A stretch of 52,899 bases of DNA. Origin: Paenibacillus chibensis. Its GTDB lineage: Bacteria; Bacillota; Bacilli; Paenibacillales; Paenibacillaceae. Where the stretch lies: assembly GCF_004001045.1 (NCBI RefSeq), contig NZ_BIMK01000044.1:1-52899 (forward strand). Reading direction: 5' to 3'. A program made the position numbers and the translations under genes. The notes under the pieces were generated by a model. It searched no databases and had not been told where the DNA came from. It saw nothing but the letters and a program-made list of their open reading frames with translations. How positions within the stretch are numbered: the stretch's first letter is position 1; the number at the start of each line of letters is the position of its first letter. Below are positions 23,660 to 32,863 of the stretch, piece by piece.

Positions 23660-24487
23660 TTACTTCGTCAGATCTTCTACAAATTTAGGCAGCACGAATG
23701 CTGCTTTATGCAGACGAGGCGTATAATATTTCGTATCCATTTCCGGAATATCCGCTTCGTTTACTTCCAGTGGATCATATTTTTTGCTTCCCAGCGTAAA
23801 GGTCCACAGACCGCTTGGGTACGTTGGGATGTTAGCGCCATATACACGTACGATGGGGAAAATCTCCTTGACGTCGCGGTTGACCTTTTGAATGAGGTCC
23901 GCCTTGAACCAAGGGTTGTCCGTCTGTGCCACGAACATGCCGTCATCCTTCAGCGCTTCAAAGATGCCTTGGTAGAAGCCGCGCTCAAACAATGGAGCAG
24001 CCGGTCCTACCGGCTCCGTGGAGTCGACCATGATCACGTCGTATTCGTTTTTGTGCTCATGAATGTGCATGAAGCCGTCGTTTACATGAACCTCTACCCG
24101 CGGATCCTCAAGCTTGCCCGCGATGGACGGGAGATATTTTTTCGAATATTCGATGACCTTGCCGTCGATATCCACCAGCACCGCTTTTTCCACTTCGGGA
24201 TGCTTAATGATTTCGCGGATCACGCCGCCGTCGCCGCCGCCGACCACGAGCACATGCTTCGGATTCGGATGCGTATTCAGCACAGGATGCGCTACCATCT
24301 CATGATATACGAACTCGTCCTTTTCGGTCGTCATCACCATGCCGTCCAGCAAAAGCATATTTCCAAACTCTTCAGTCTCGACCATCGCCAGATCCTGAAA
24401 ATCGGTTTTCTCGTTTACGTACGTTTGTTTGATTTTAGCCGTAATCCCGAAAGCGGGGGTCTGCTTCTCCGTGAACCACAATTCCAT
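23660..24487 (-). CDS. speE: Spermidine synthase
   Basis: A 275-residue aminopropyltransferase that makes spermidine from putrescine and decarboxylated SAM. Visible: MELWFTEKQTPAFGIT, LLLDGMVMTTEKDEFVYHEM, the SAM site VLVVGGGDGGVIREI, VDIDGKVIEYSKKYLP, and the catalytic MVDSTEPVGPA with Asp. The second ATG (24487) is chosen because AAGG stands 8 bases before it and the family begins with this Glu-Leu-Trp; an ATG six bases earlier is possible. First gene of the speE-speB operon. Confidence 0.95.
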   Translation of the reverse strand: MELWFTEKQTPAFGITAKIKQTYVNEKTDFQDLAMVETEEFGNMLLLDGMVMTTEKDEFVYHEMVAHPVLNTHPNPKHVLVVGGGDGGVIREIIKHPEVEKAVLVDIDGKVIEYSKKYLPSIAGKLEDPRVEVHVNDGFMHIHEHKNEYDVIMVDSTEPVGPAAPLFERGFYQGIFEALKDDGMFVAQTDNPWFKADLIQKVNRDVKEIFPIVRVYGANIPTYPSGLWTFTLGSKKYDPLEVNEADIPEMDTKYYTPRLHKAAFVLPKFVEDLTK

Positions 24488-24847
24488 CGTCATTACCTTC
24501 TTTCCGCTAGAATAGAGGGGATTTCATTCAGTTGTTTCTGTCTCCCGGATCGTTCCCGGTCAGGCTAAAATCCCCGCCTTGTTTTGGACAGAGTCCATAC
24601 TGTTACATTGTACCAAACTATGGATGCATAAACACATCTTTTGAATTATACGCGATGCGAGAAATCGCTGTAAAGAAACAGTTTTCCTCTCTTTTTATAA
24701 CAAAAAGTGACGGGTGAAGGTCGTGCGAAACATGCCGATTCATAGCAGGATTTCACGCCTTTTCTCGGCTTGTGATGACAAGCTATGAATATCCCCGCGC
24801 CTCCTTTCCCATAATGAATGTATATTACTGGAAGGGAAGAAAGCGCC

Positions 24848-26902
24848 ATGCCGCACCCACATCATTCCAAGACGAAGCGCAAAAGACGGTTTGCCGCCTT
24901 TCTCAAGCTGATCCTTGCCACGACAATCACCCTGTTTATTGCCATGGGCTGCCTGCTTGGTTATTTGTATCAAAAAAGCCTGCCCGTTGCAGATACCGAC
25001 CGCAACTCCCGTCTTCTGGACAGCCAGGGCAGCATTATTGCCACTTTCTCTGCCAGCGGACGCAGCTATGAGCCTGTCACGTTCAAACAAATTTCGCCCT
25101 GGCTGATCAAAGCGACGCTGTCGGTCGAGGACCGGAAATTTTATGACCATATCGGCTTTGATCTCAAGGGTATGGGCCGGGCTGTCCTCGTTAACCTGCA
25201 TGAAATGGACCGGGCGCAGGGCGCCAGCACGCTGACGCAGCAGCTGGCCCGCAACCTGTATCTGTCGCATGCCAAAACCTGGGCCCGCAAAGCCAAGGAA
25301 GCGATGTATACGGCCCAGCTCGAGATGAAATACAGCAAGGACGAGATTTTGCAGATGTATCTTAACGGGATTTATTACGGTCATGGCGCTTCCGGGATCG
25401 AAGCCGCATCGGAGATGTATTTTGGCAAATCGGCGGCCGAGCTGGATCTCGCGGAAAGCGCCATGCTGGCGGGAATTCCAAAAGGCCCTACCTATTATTC
25501 CCCGTATACCCATATCGACAATGCCAAGAAACGCCAGAAAATCGTGCTCGGCTCCATGGTGGATACCGGTGATATTACGCAGCAGGAGGCGGAGCTGGCG
25601 GCAGCCGAGACGCTTCTCTTCAAGCCGCAAGGGCAGCAGCAGCCCCTCGTGTCCGCTCCCTACTTCCGCGATTATGTGAAGAAGCTGGTCACCACTCAAT
25701 TGGGCATCAGCGAAGAACAGCTGGATCATGGCGGACTCAATATCTATACCACGCTGGATCCGCATGCGCAGGCCGCGGCAGAGGATGCTGTCACGCAAGG
25801 GATGGATCCGCAAAGCGAGCTGGAAACGGCGCTGGTGTCGATCGATCCCCGCACAGGCTATGTGAAGGCGATGGTGGGCGGCAAAAATTATAAATCGAGC
25901 CAGTTCAACCATGCGCTCGCCAAGACGCGCCAGCCGGGCTCATCCTTCAAGCCCATCATGTATCTAACGGCGCTGTCTTCGAAAACCATGACCGGTCTCA
26001 GTACCTTCAACAGCGAGCCGACCCTGTTTCACTATGACAATAACCGCAAGACGTACCAGCCAAGCAATTTCGGTGAGAAATACCTTGGCGAGATCAATAT
26101 GCAGGAGGCGATTGCCGCCTCCGATAACATTTATGCGGTGAACACGCTGCTGAAGGTGGGTGCGGACAACGTTGTTGCGATGGCCAAGAAGCTTGGCATC
26201 GTCAGCCCGCTCAAATCCGTGCCTTCGCTCGCGCTCGGCACCTCGCCTATCAGCCCGTTCGAAATGGCTTCCGCCTTCGCGGTCATCAGCAATGGCGGCA
26301 AACGCATGCCGCCCGTCGCCGTGCTCAAAATTACCGACGCCGCCGGCGAAGTACTGTACCAGGCACCTGAATCGAGCGGCGATCAGGTGGTAGAACCCGC
26401 AGCGGCTTACGTGCTGACGCATCTAATGGAGAGCGTCTTCGAATCCGGCGGTACCGGCAGCCGCGTAGCCTCCATGATCAAGCGGCCCGTTGCCGGCAAA
26501 ACCGGCACCACCGATACCGATGCCTGGATGGTCGGCTATACGCCCGAGCTGGCGACGGCCGTTTGGGTCGGCTACGACAAAGGCCGCAGCATCACCACGC
26601 TCGATGGCCACCGGGCTGCGCCGATTTTCGCGCAGTTTACCGAGACGGCGCTGAATAACGTCCCTCCGAAGATTTTTACCATCCCAGCCGGGGTGGTGAC
26701 GGTATATGTGGATGAATCCTCCGGCAAGCTCGCGACCGCCGACTGCCCCGACAAGAAGCTTGAAGTATTCGTCGCCGGCACGGAGCCGACGGAATATTGC
26801 TCGCTCCATGGGGGTGAGAATAAGCACCCTTCTGGCGTAAACGGCGGTAATCCCGAAGAACATTCATGGTGGAGCGGCTTCAAGCGCTGGTTTAAACAAT
26901 AA
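24848..26902 (+). CDS. Class A penicillin-binding protein (transglycosylase/transpeptidase)
   Basis: A 684-residue bifunctional wall synthase with one N-terminal membrane helix (about residues 19-42). Transglycosylase domain: VEDRKFYDHIGFD with the catalytic Glu, GASTLTQQLARNLYL, and MYLNGIYYGHGASGIEAA. Transpeptidase domain: SSFK (QPGSSFKPIMYL), SDN (AASDNIYAV) and KTGTT (VAGKTGTTDTDAW). A short tail of about 80 residues follows. The ATG at 24848 has GGAAGGGAAG upstream. Its place after speE and near ywhD is that of B. subtilis pbpG, so it is probably the orthologue; I leave the symbol empty because pbpF is similar. Confidence 0.94.
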   Translation: MPHPHHSKTKRKRRFAAFLKLILATTITLFIAMGCLLGYLYQKSLPVADTDRNSRLLDSQGSIIATFSASGRSYEPVTFKQISPWLIKATLSVEDRKFYDHIGFDLKGMGRAVLVNLHEMDRAQGASTLTQQLARNLYLSHAKTWARKAKEAMYTAQLEMKYSKDEILQMYLNGIYYGHGASGIEAASEMYFGKSAAELDLAESAMLAGIPKGPTYYSPYTHIDNAKKRQKIVLGSMVDTGDITQQEAELAAAETLLFKPQGQQQPLVSAPYFRDYVKKLVTTQLGISEEQLDHGGLNIYTTLDPHAQAAAEDAVTQGMDPQSELETALVSIDPRTGYVKAMVGGKNYKSSQFNHALAKTRQPGSSFKPIMYLTALSSKTMTGLSTFNSEPTLFHYDNNRKTYQPSNFGEKYLGEINMQEAIAASDNIYAVNTLLKVGADNVVAMAKKLGIVSPLKSVPSLALGTSPISPFEMASAFAVISNGGKRMPPVAVLKITDAAGEVLYQAPESSGDQVVEPAAAYVLTHLMESVFESGGTGSRVASMIKRPVAGKTGTTDTDAWMVGYTPELATAVWVGYDKGRSITTLDGHRAAPIFAQFTETALNNVPPKIFTIPAGVVTVYVDESSGKLATADCPDKKLEVFVAGTEPTEYCSLHGGENKHPSGVNGGNPEEHSWWSGFKRWFKQ

Positions 26903-26927
26903 CAATAACAATTACGCCTGCTTGGCA

Positions 26928-26975
26928 GGGCCATCCTATTCGTCGCGGCATGACGCGACACGGATGGCCCTTTTT
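26928..26975 (+). terminator. Terminator of the penicillin-binding protein gene
   Basis: GGGCCATCC ... GGATGGCCC with an inner GTCGCG/CGCGAC stem, followed by TTTTT. Confidence 0.88.
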
Positions 26976-27072
26976 AGTTATGGATTTCCGCCTGCAGCCC
27001 GTGATACATTAGGATTGGCTTCGGGGTATGAGACATCAATCCATTCATTTGATACATAAAGGAGACTTCCGG

Positions 27073-28137
27073 ATGGTCAAAAAAATAAGCTGGACCCTTG
27101 GCGGTATCATCCTCGCCGCCGTGCTGTTTGTCGGGGGATTTCTGCTGTATGTATCCTTGACCGACTATAAGCCCGCTCCTACGGAAAAAATTACGATTAC
27201 GGACAATCAGGAGAAGATCCTCCAGCAGGGTGAGCCGTTTACGCTGACGACGTTCAATATCGGATATGCGGGACTTGACCGAAACGAGGATTTTTTCATG
27301 GATGGCGGGACGGCATCCCGTGCGAGCAGCAATGAACAAGTACAGGCGAATTTGAAGGGAATCACCTCTTTTTTAAGCGGCAGCCCATCCGATTTTTATT
27401 TTATCCAGGAGATCGACATCAAATCTTCTCGCAGCTACAACATCAATGAGCTCGATGAACTGAAGGGAGCACTCCGGCAAGGCTACAGCTTTTCTTATGC
27501 CGACAACTACAAGGTTCCTTGGGTGCCTGTCCCGCTGTTTCATCCGATGGGGCATACCCATGGCGGCATGGTGACGATTTCGGGCTTCAAGAGCACCGGC
27601 GTCACGCGGTACAGCCTTCCGGGAAAAGAGAACTGGCCGCAGCAGCTGTTTGATCTGGACCGCGATTTCATTGAAAATCGCATCCCGGTAAATAACGGCA
27701 AGGAGCTCGTGCTGGTAAATCTGCATCTGTCAGCCTTTGATAAGGGAGGCAGCATCCGCAAGCAGCAGCTGCAGTTTCTGGGTAATTATATGAAGAAGGA
27801 AAGCGATAAAGGAAATTATCTCATTATCGGCGGCGATTGGAACCACGCCTTGCCCGGAACCGATCCGAGCGCATTCAAAGCCACACAGGGCTGGCCGGAC
27901 TGGCTCCAGTCTTTCCCTGAGGGCTTCAAGCCGGAAGGCTTCCAATGGGCCGTCGACAAAAACACGGCATCGGTTCGTACCGTTGATGTCGCCTATCGGG
28001 AGGGCGTGAACTTCCGGGCCGTCATCGACGGATTCCTGGTGTCTCCGAACGTTGAAATCGTTAAGGTGGAGGGGCATGACCTGAAGCATGAGCACAGCGA
28101 TCATAACCCTGTCACTGCCGAGTTTTTACTGAAATAA
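27073..28137 (+). CDS. Membrane-anchored endonuclease/exonuclease/phosphatase family protein
   Basis: A 354-residue protein with an N-terminal membrane helix (about residues 5-27) and the DNase I-like fold outside the membrane. Motifs: LTTFNIGYAG, FYFIQEIDI with the metal-binding Glu, GKELVLVNLHLSAFDKGG, IGGDWNHALPG with Asp/Asn, and HSDHNPVTAEF at the end with the catalytic His. Members hydrolyse phosphodiester or phosphate bonds in nucleic acids, inositol phosphates or sphingomyelin; the substrate cannot be told here. The ATG at 27073 is preceded by AAAGGAG. It is followed after 24 bases by the DNA glycosylase gene, with which it likely shares a transcript. Confidence 0.85.
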   Translation: MVKKISWTLGGIILAAVLFVGGFLLYVSLTDYKPAPTEKITITDNQEKILQQGEPFTLTTFNIGYAGLDRNEDFFMDGGTASRASSNEQVQANLKGITSFLSGSPSDFYFIQEIDIKSSRSYNINELDELKGALRQGYSFSYADNYKVPWVPVPLFHPMGHTHGGMVTISGFKSTGVTRYSLPGKENWPQQLFDLDRDFIENRIPVNNGKELVLVNLHLSAFDKGGSIRKQQLQFLGNYMKKESDKGNYLIIGGDWNHALPGTDPSAFKATQGWPDWLQSFPEGFKPEGFQWAVDKNTASVRTVDVAYREGVNFRAVIDGFLVSPNVEIVKVEGHDLKHEHSDHNPVTAEFLLK

Positions 28138-28161
28138 GCAAAATAAAGGAGGCCTTGCGGC

Positions 28162-28812
28162 ATGCGTGATACGAATCTGCTTTCCCCGGCGCTGCTGTCA
28201 CAGACGGCGCTGGAGGCCGCTCCACGCCTGCTGGGCCAGACACTGGTGCGCGTGACCGATGACGGCGAAATCCGCTGCCGCATTATTGAGACGGAAAGCT
28301 ACGGGGGCGCGGAGGATCAAGGCAGCCATGCCTTCGGCAACAGGAGAACGGCAAGAACAGAGGTCATGTTCGCCGCCGGAGGCGTTGCTTATGTTTATCT
28401 GATCTACGGCATGTACTCCTGCCTGAACGTCGTGGTGGGAGAAGCGGATGACCCTCAAGCCGTGCTCATCCGCGGCGTCGAACCGCTTACCACCCGGGAT
28501 GAGGAGCTGATGCGCAAATACAGGGGCCATTTCTCCGGAAAGGCGGCAAACTTAAGCAACGGTCCGGGCAAACTGTGCCGCGCCCTGCGCATTGACCGGA
28601 GCTTGAATGGATGTCCGCTGGACCGGATGGGCGGCCCCCTCCGCCTGGAAGCCGGGGATGACGTGCAGGATCTGGCCATCGTCCAATGTCCACGGATCAA
28701 TATTGATTATGCCGGAGAATATGTGCAAAAACCGTGGCGCTTCTATATAGAAGGAAATCCTTACGTATCTGTTAAAGATAAGGATCCGGCGCCGTATCAG
28801 CAGAGATTGTAA
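28162..28812 (+). CDS. 3-methyladenine DNA glycosylase (AAG/MPG family)
   Basis: A 216-residue base-excision repair enzyme that removes alkylated purines. Visible: VETESYGG as IETESYGGAEDQGSHAFGNRRTARTEVMF, with the catalytic Glu, AYVYLIYGMYSCLNVV, AVLIRGVEPL, and NGPGKLCRALRID. The length and motifs match bacterial YxlJ-like members of this family. ATG at 28162 has AAAGGAGG upstream. Terminated at 28832-28886. A DNA repair gene beside an EEP-family enzyme does not prove a shared role. Confidence 0.92.
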   Translation: MRDTNLLSPALLSQTALEAAPRLLGQTLVRVTDDGEIRCRIIETESYGGAEDQGSHAFGNRRTARTEVMFAAGGVAYVYLIYGMYSCLNVVVGEADDPQAVLIRGVEPLTTRDEELMRKYRGHFSGKAANLSNGPGKLCRALRIDRSLNGCPLDRMGGPLRLEAGDDVQDLAIVQCPRINIDYAGEYVQKPWRFYIEGNPYVSVKDKDPAPYQQRL

Positions 28813-28831
28813 CCGCAGACTCTTATATGTC

Positions 28832-28886
28832 AAAAAGGCCTGGCCGAACGCTTGTTGTCTACAACAAGATCCGGCTCAGGCCTTTT
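28832..28886. terminator. Bidirectional terminator between the glycosylase gene and ywhD
   Basis: AAAAAGGCCTG ... CAGGCCTTTTT with an inner CTTGTTGT/ACAACAAG stem. Runs of A before and T after the stem let it serve both converging genes. Confidence 0.88.
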
Positions 28887-28908
28887 TATATACGGCAATA
28901 TATTCTTC

Positions 28909-29421
28909 CTAACCTTCCAGCGCCTGCTTCAGCTCATCCGGGGATTTCTCCCACCATTCCTCGTTATGGGATACGAGCAGATCCTTCAGCAGCTTCTTCT
29001 CCTCCGCTCCCAGCTCATCCAGCATGAATTTGCGCTTCAGCGCGGCATCCATCCGGTTGACGTGGTCCGCGAGGATTTTCCAGCCGCGGCGTTCTTCCTC
29101 ATCGATCCACATTTCGCTGGCCGTTGCCCCGCCATAAAATTGGCCTTCGGCATCACGGTCAACCGCCACCCATACGATCCACACCTGGCGTCCGTTCGGT
29201 ACGTCTTCACGGTTTGCGGAAAAACGGATCCGGCGCTCCGGCTTGCTTTTGGCATGCATCGCACCGATATCGATCGTGGCTTCGCCGCGGTCAATGATGA
29301 CCGGCGAAATATTGTTGAGGTCGATCGAGCCTGCGCCAAAGCCCATTTTATGCTTGCTCTTGCCGCTGACAATGTTCAGGGCGATTTGTTTTTTTCCGAT
29401 TTGCTGCTCGTTGTTCTCCAT
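28909..29421 (-). CDS. ywhD: YwhD family protein
   Basis: A 170-residue cytosolic protein of unknown function found in Bacillales. It carries the family stretches KQIALNIVSGKSKHKMGFGAG, NISPVIIDRGEATIDIGAMHAKS and RQVWIVWVAVDRD. ATG at 29421 has AGGAGG upstream. In B. subtilis ywhD lies beside pbpG and the speE-speB genes; here it is nearby too but separated by two genes. No enzyme motif is obvious to me. Confidence 0.88.
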   Translation of the reverse strand: MENNEQQIGKKQIALNIVSGKSKHKMGFGAGSIDLNNISPVIIDRGEATIDIGAMHAKSKPERRIRFSANREDVPNGRQVWIVWVAVDRDAEGQFYGGATASEMWIDEEERRGWKILADHVNRMDAALKRKFMLDELGAEEKKLLKDLLVSHNEEWWEKSPDELKQALEG

Positions 29422-29618
29422 ACGCTCGTGTTCCTCCTATTAGAAAACGTCTATCCTGCTTATCCCCGCCACCAAGGAATGCTTGGCAGCAGTTGGATCG
29501 GCCGAATAGGCATTCTGCTTTTGATAACACCATGCAACTTAATTTTATTTTAACTAATAATCGCTGGAAAGCCAACATATACATGCTTTAGATGCTTGTC
29601 AACGGGAGGTATTCGTAT

Positions 29619-31604
29619 ATGGCTCCAGTACGCGCCAAAATCATCATTTCTTCGATCATCGCTCTTTGTCTCCTGCTCGCGGGAACAGGGTGGCTCATCT
29701 TCAGGGATACACCGGAATCTCAGGCTTCCTACGCTCCAAATCAGGCCAAGCCTCCCAAGGTCACCTCTCCGATCGTCCAGCAGGAAACCGTACAACAGCC
29801 AACGGCGGAAATTCTAAGCCATCGGGTCGCGGATTATCACATCGATACGACGCTTGATCCGGATAACCGTGTTATTAAGGGAACCCAGACCATGACCTGG
29901 ACCCATCCCGGCAAAAAAACGGTGAACGAGCTGTATTTTCATCTGTATCCCAACGCCTTCTCCTCCATGGACTCCACCTTCATAAAGGAATCCGGGGGCA
30001 AGCTCCGGAATGATACGATGCCGTCTGACGGCTTCGGCTCCATGACCATCACCGACATGAAAACGTCCGAAGGCCTGTCGCTGATGCACCGCATTCAATA
30101 CGTACAGCCCGACGACGGCAACGTGAAGGACAAGACGCTCGCGAAGGTGCGGCTGCCAAAGCCCGTCAAGGGCGGGGAAAGCATTACGCTCACCATCGAA
30201 TTTGAGGTCAAGCTGCCCAAAATATTCGCCCGGATGGGTACCGCCGACGATTTCGTTATGGCCGGGCAGTGGTTTCCCAAAATCAGCGTCTACGAGCCCG
30301 CAGGCGTCAGAGGGCGGAAGACCGAAGGCTGGAACCTGCATCAATATCACGGCAATTCCGAGTTTTATGCCGACTTTGGTACCTACAGCGTCCGCATTCA
30401 TGTCCCGTCGAACTACATTGTCGCCGGCACCGGCATCATGCAGTCTGCCCAGGTCCGAAACAAGGAGAAGATTTATCAGTTCTATGCGGATGACGTGCAT
30501 GACTTTGCCTGGTCCGCTTCCCCGCATTTCATTGTGGCCGAGGAGCCCTTCGCCTCCGACGAGGTGCCGGGCGTCCGGATCAAGCTATATCTCGATCCTG
30601 CCCACAAAGACCTGAAGGAAAGATATTTCTTTGCCGCCAAAGCTGCGCTCAAGTATTTCAGCAAGTGGTACGGCTCTTACCCTTATTCTACTTTGTCCAT
30701 TGTCGTTCCGCCTGAATCAGGCAACGGCGCGGGCGGGATGGAGTACCCAACGCTGGTCACGGCCTTTGGCGCCAAGGATGATTCACCCGGCTATGACCTC
30801 GAGCGGACCGTTATTCATGAGATCGGACACCAATATTTTTACGGCATGGTGGCCAGCAATGAATTCGAAGAGGCCTGGCTTGATGAAGGCTTCACTTCCT
30901 ATGCCGAGGATAAGCTCATGGAGCAGGAATATGGCGTCATCCCGAATTTACCGGTCCAAGCCTCCCTTATCTCCTCGCCCATGAGTTTAACGCAGGAAGC
31001 ATGGAAATACGGCACCCAGGATCAGTACGCCCTTAACGTCTATTACCGGGGCAAGCTGCTGCTGAAAGGAATGGAACAGCAGGTCGGCTCCCCAACGATG
31101 AGTAAAATCATGAGCACCTATGCAAAAAAATACCGGTTCAAGCATCCGACCACAGCCGACTTTCAAAAGGTCGTCGAGCAGGTCACTCACAAGTCCTGGC
31201 AGACCTTCTTCGATCAGTACGTCTATGGCAGCCAGATGGCCGATTTCGCAGTCGATTCGATCTCCGTTCACAAAAAAGGCGGCGGCGAGGCACCCGTGTA
31301 CGAATCCACCGTCAAAATATCGAAAAAAGGCGGGGACTTCCCCGAAGTTCCGGTATTGTTCACCTTTACGGACGGTCACACGCTGAACAAGGTCTGGAAC
31401 GGGACCGGAGACAGTGCCGAGTTCAAGCTGGACTACAGCGCACCGCTCGCCTGGGCGATGGTCGACCCCAATTACTCGATTGTGATAGAGAACAAGCATA
31501 TCAACAACTACTTGAAGGCGGATATGGACAAGAAGGTGCTGATCCGCTGGAACTTAAGCATCACCAAGCTGATTGAGACTCTGCTTGGAAGTCTGTCCTG
31601 GTGA
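29619..31604 (+). CDS. Membrane-anchored M1 family metallopeptidase
   Basis: A 661-residue protein with an N-terminal hydrophobic anchor or signal (about residues 7-27, IIISSIIALCLLLAGTGWLIF). After a Pro/Gln-rich linker comes the M1 beta domain (YHIDTTLDPDNRVIKGTQTM), a GGMEYPTL variant of the GAMEN substrate loop, and the zinc site HEIGH with the third ligand Glu in EAWLDEGF, fitting HExxH-x18-E. A catalytic Tyr (YYRGK region) follows. The start ATG at 29619 has GGGAGG at 8 bases. It is followed after 11 bases by a membrane protein gene. It probably acts on peptides outside the cell; target not known. Confidence 0.9.
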   Translation: MAPVRAKIIISSIIALCLLLAGTGWLIFRDTPESQASYAPNQAKPPKVTSPIVQQETVQQPTAEILSHRVADYHIDTTLDPDNRVIKGTQTMTWTHPGKKTVNELYFHLYPNAFSSMDSTFIKESGGKLRNDTMPSDGFGSMTITDMKTSEGLSLMHRIQYVQPDDGNVKDKTLAKVRLPKPVKGGESITLTIEFEVKLPKIFARMGTADDFVMAGQWFPKISVYEPAGVRGRKTEGWNLHQYHGNSEFYADFGTYSVRIHVPSNYIVAGTGIMQSAQVRNKEKIYQFYADDVHDFAWSASPHFIVAEEPFASDEVPGVRIKLYLDPAHKDLKERYFFAAKAALKYFSKWYGSYPYSTLSIVVPPESGNGAGGMEYPTLVTAFGAKDDSPGYDLERTVIHEIGHQYFYGMVASNEFEEAWLDEGFTSYAEDKLMEQEYGVIPNLPVQASLISSPMSLTQEAWKYGTQDQYALNVYYRGKLLLKGMEQQVGSPTMSKIMSTYAKKYRFKHPTTADFQKVVEQVTHKSWQTFFDQYVYGSQMADFAVDSISVHKKGGGEAPVYESTVKISKKGGDFPEVPVLFTFTDGHTLNKVWNGTGDSAEFKLDYSAPLAWAMVDPNYSIVIENKHINNYLKADMDKKVLIRWNLSITKLIETLLGSLSW

Positions 31605-31615
31605 GGTGAGAACAG

Positions 31616-32449
31616 GTGAAAACCCATATTGCTAGTGGCTGGAAAAGTCTTAAGAACCAATTTTATATCGTCATCATTCTCTTTTTGTACCAGCTGATCT
31701 GGGGATATTTTCTGTACCGCCTGGTCCATTCAGCCGTCACGCCGCTCTTGATGCGTTATCCCGACCCGCCGCCGAATGAGCTGAGCCAGCTGCTGTTTTA
31801 CTTCGAAGGCAAAATGAGCCTATCCACAAGCGGAACGGTTCATACCTACATCTGGATTTTGCTTGCCATGTTCGTGCTGCGCATGCTGCTGACCCCATTC
31901 ATCCATGCAGGGATATTCTACGGCCTGCACCGCGAACGGGAAGGCGAAGTCGGCCTGTTCTTCTTCCAGGGCATGAAGCGCCACGGAAAAGTCGTGTTTC
32001 TCTTTCATCTGGCGGAATGGATGCTTATCGCGATACCGGCCTACTGGATCATCCCCAAACTGTATAAGCTCCTCCTGAACGGCACGCAGCTGCAAACACT
32101 GGCCCTGCAGGTGCTGCCCTATGCCGCTGCTTGGCTGCTGTATGCCTACATCGTCCATCAGTTTGTTCTGTTCATGCAGTTCGGTAAAACCGGCGGTACC
32201 GGTTTCCTGGCCCCGTTATGGCATTGCCTTCGCCGTGCCCTTCCCCTGATCGGCATATCGCTTGTGCTGGGTACGGCCGCTTTGCTTCTGTTCAGCCTTT
32301 GCACTGGTGTCTCGCTGATATGGGCTGGCATTCTCGCTCTCATTCTCCAGCAGGGCTATCATTTCATCAGCTGCGTCATGAGAATCTGGGGCATTTCCGC
32401 CAAGTATGATCTGTGGCAGCATCATGCTTTCAAGCATGCTGAAAAATAA
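31616..32449 (+). CDS. Multi-pass membrane protein of unknown function
   Basis: A 277-residue protein with about six hydrophobic segments (near residues 17-37, 78-98, 123-145, 162-185, 205-230 and 230-250). No signature I recognise. It begins with GTG 11 bases after the M1 peptidase stop, with GAGGTG upstream, so the two are very likely cotranscribed and perhaps translationally coupled; a partner or transporter role for the peptidase is possible but unproven. A strong terminator follows at 32501. Confidence 0.7.
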   Translation: MKTHIASGWKSLKNQFYIVIILFLYQLIWGYFLYRLVHSAVTPLLMRYPDPPPNELSQLLFYFEGKMSLSTSGTVHTYIWILLAMFVLRMLLTPFIHAGIFYGLHREREGEVGLFFFQGMKRHGKVVFLFHLAEWMLIAIPAYWIIPKLYKLLLNGTQLQTLALQVLPYAAAWLLYAYIVHQFVLFMQFGKTGGTGFLAPLWHCLRRALPLIGISLVLGTAALLLFSLCTGVSLIWAGILALILQQGYHFISCVMRIWGISAKYDLWQHHAFKHAEK

Positions 32450-32500
32450 ATTTCGTAAAAGTTAATTTTTTGTCATCACTTCAATCGCCTGATAGAAGAA

Positions 32501-32540
32501 AAACCCCACCCTTTCATCACAAAAGGGTAGGGTTTTTTTT
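32501..32540 (+). terminator. Terminator after the M1 peptidase operon
   Basis: AAACCCcACCCTTT ... AAAGGGTaGGGTTT followed by TTTTT. Confidence 0.85.
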
Positions 32541-32561
32541 AGTTTGAAGTGCTTGATCTAT

Positions 32562-32590
32562 TTGCCAAAGCATTGAACCTCTGGTACAAT
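32562..32590 (+). promoter_or_regulatory. Promoter of riboswitch unit 1
   Basis: -35 TTGCCA (32562-32567), 17 bases, -10 TACAAT (32585-32590). The same hexamers and spacing occur before unit 2 at 33630. The shared word TTAGTAACAACTTTGTAAT follows in both leaders. Confidence 0.7.
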
Positions 32591-32699
32591 AATCCGAGTA
32601 CGAACTTAGTAACAACTTTGTAATTATTACTGTAACTATTCCAAAATGTGCTGTAACGAATTTTCAAGCGACAATAACCGAATGATACGATACCATGCC

Positions 32700-32845
32700 G
32701 TCAGTCCACTTTCAGGTGCTTGAATCAAGGCCGAATTCCTTGGCACCAGGAAGCGGGGGAACCACTTTGGGTGAATTGATCTCGTAACAGAGGGATCATA
32801 GGGGACGACCTTCTACCGAATCCTTAAGCTAACCTCGCAGGCAAC
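32700..32845 (+). promoter_or_regulatory. c-di-AMP riboswitch (ydaO-yuaA class), copy 1
   Basis: The leader contains the family's conserved parts: GCGGGGGAACC, GGGTGAATTGATC, AGAGGGATCATAGGGG, and ACCGAATCC then TTAAGCTAACCTCGCAGGC. This class binds cyclic di-AMP and usually lowers expression of wall hydrolase and potassium-uptake genes. No terminator lies between aptamer and start; the AAGGGG ribosome binding site follows the last conserved helix by a few bases, which suggests control of translation or of the short spacer. Ends are approximate. Confidence 0.9.
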
Positions 32846-32863
32846 CGGAAGGGGTTTATTTTT

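Noticed and set aside
24740..25912. 390-codon open frame on the minus strand inside the penicillin-binding protein gene
   Set aside because: Antisense shadow: the plus-strand frame has full transglycosylase and transpeptidase motifs, and the minus frame has a low-complexity, His/Arg-rich product without a ribosome binding site.
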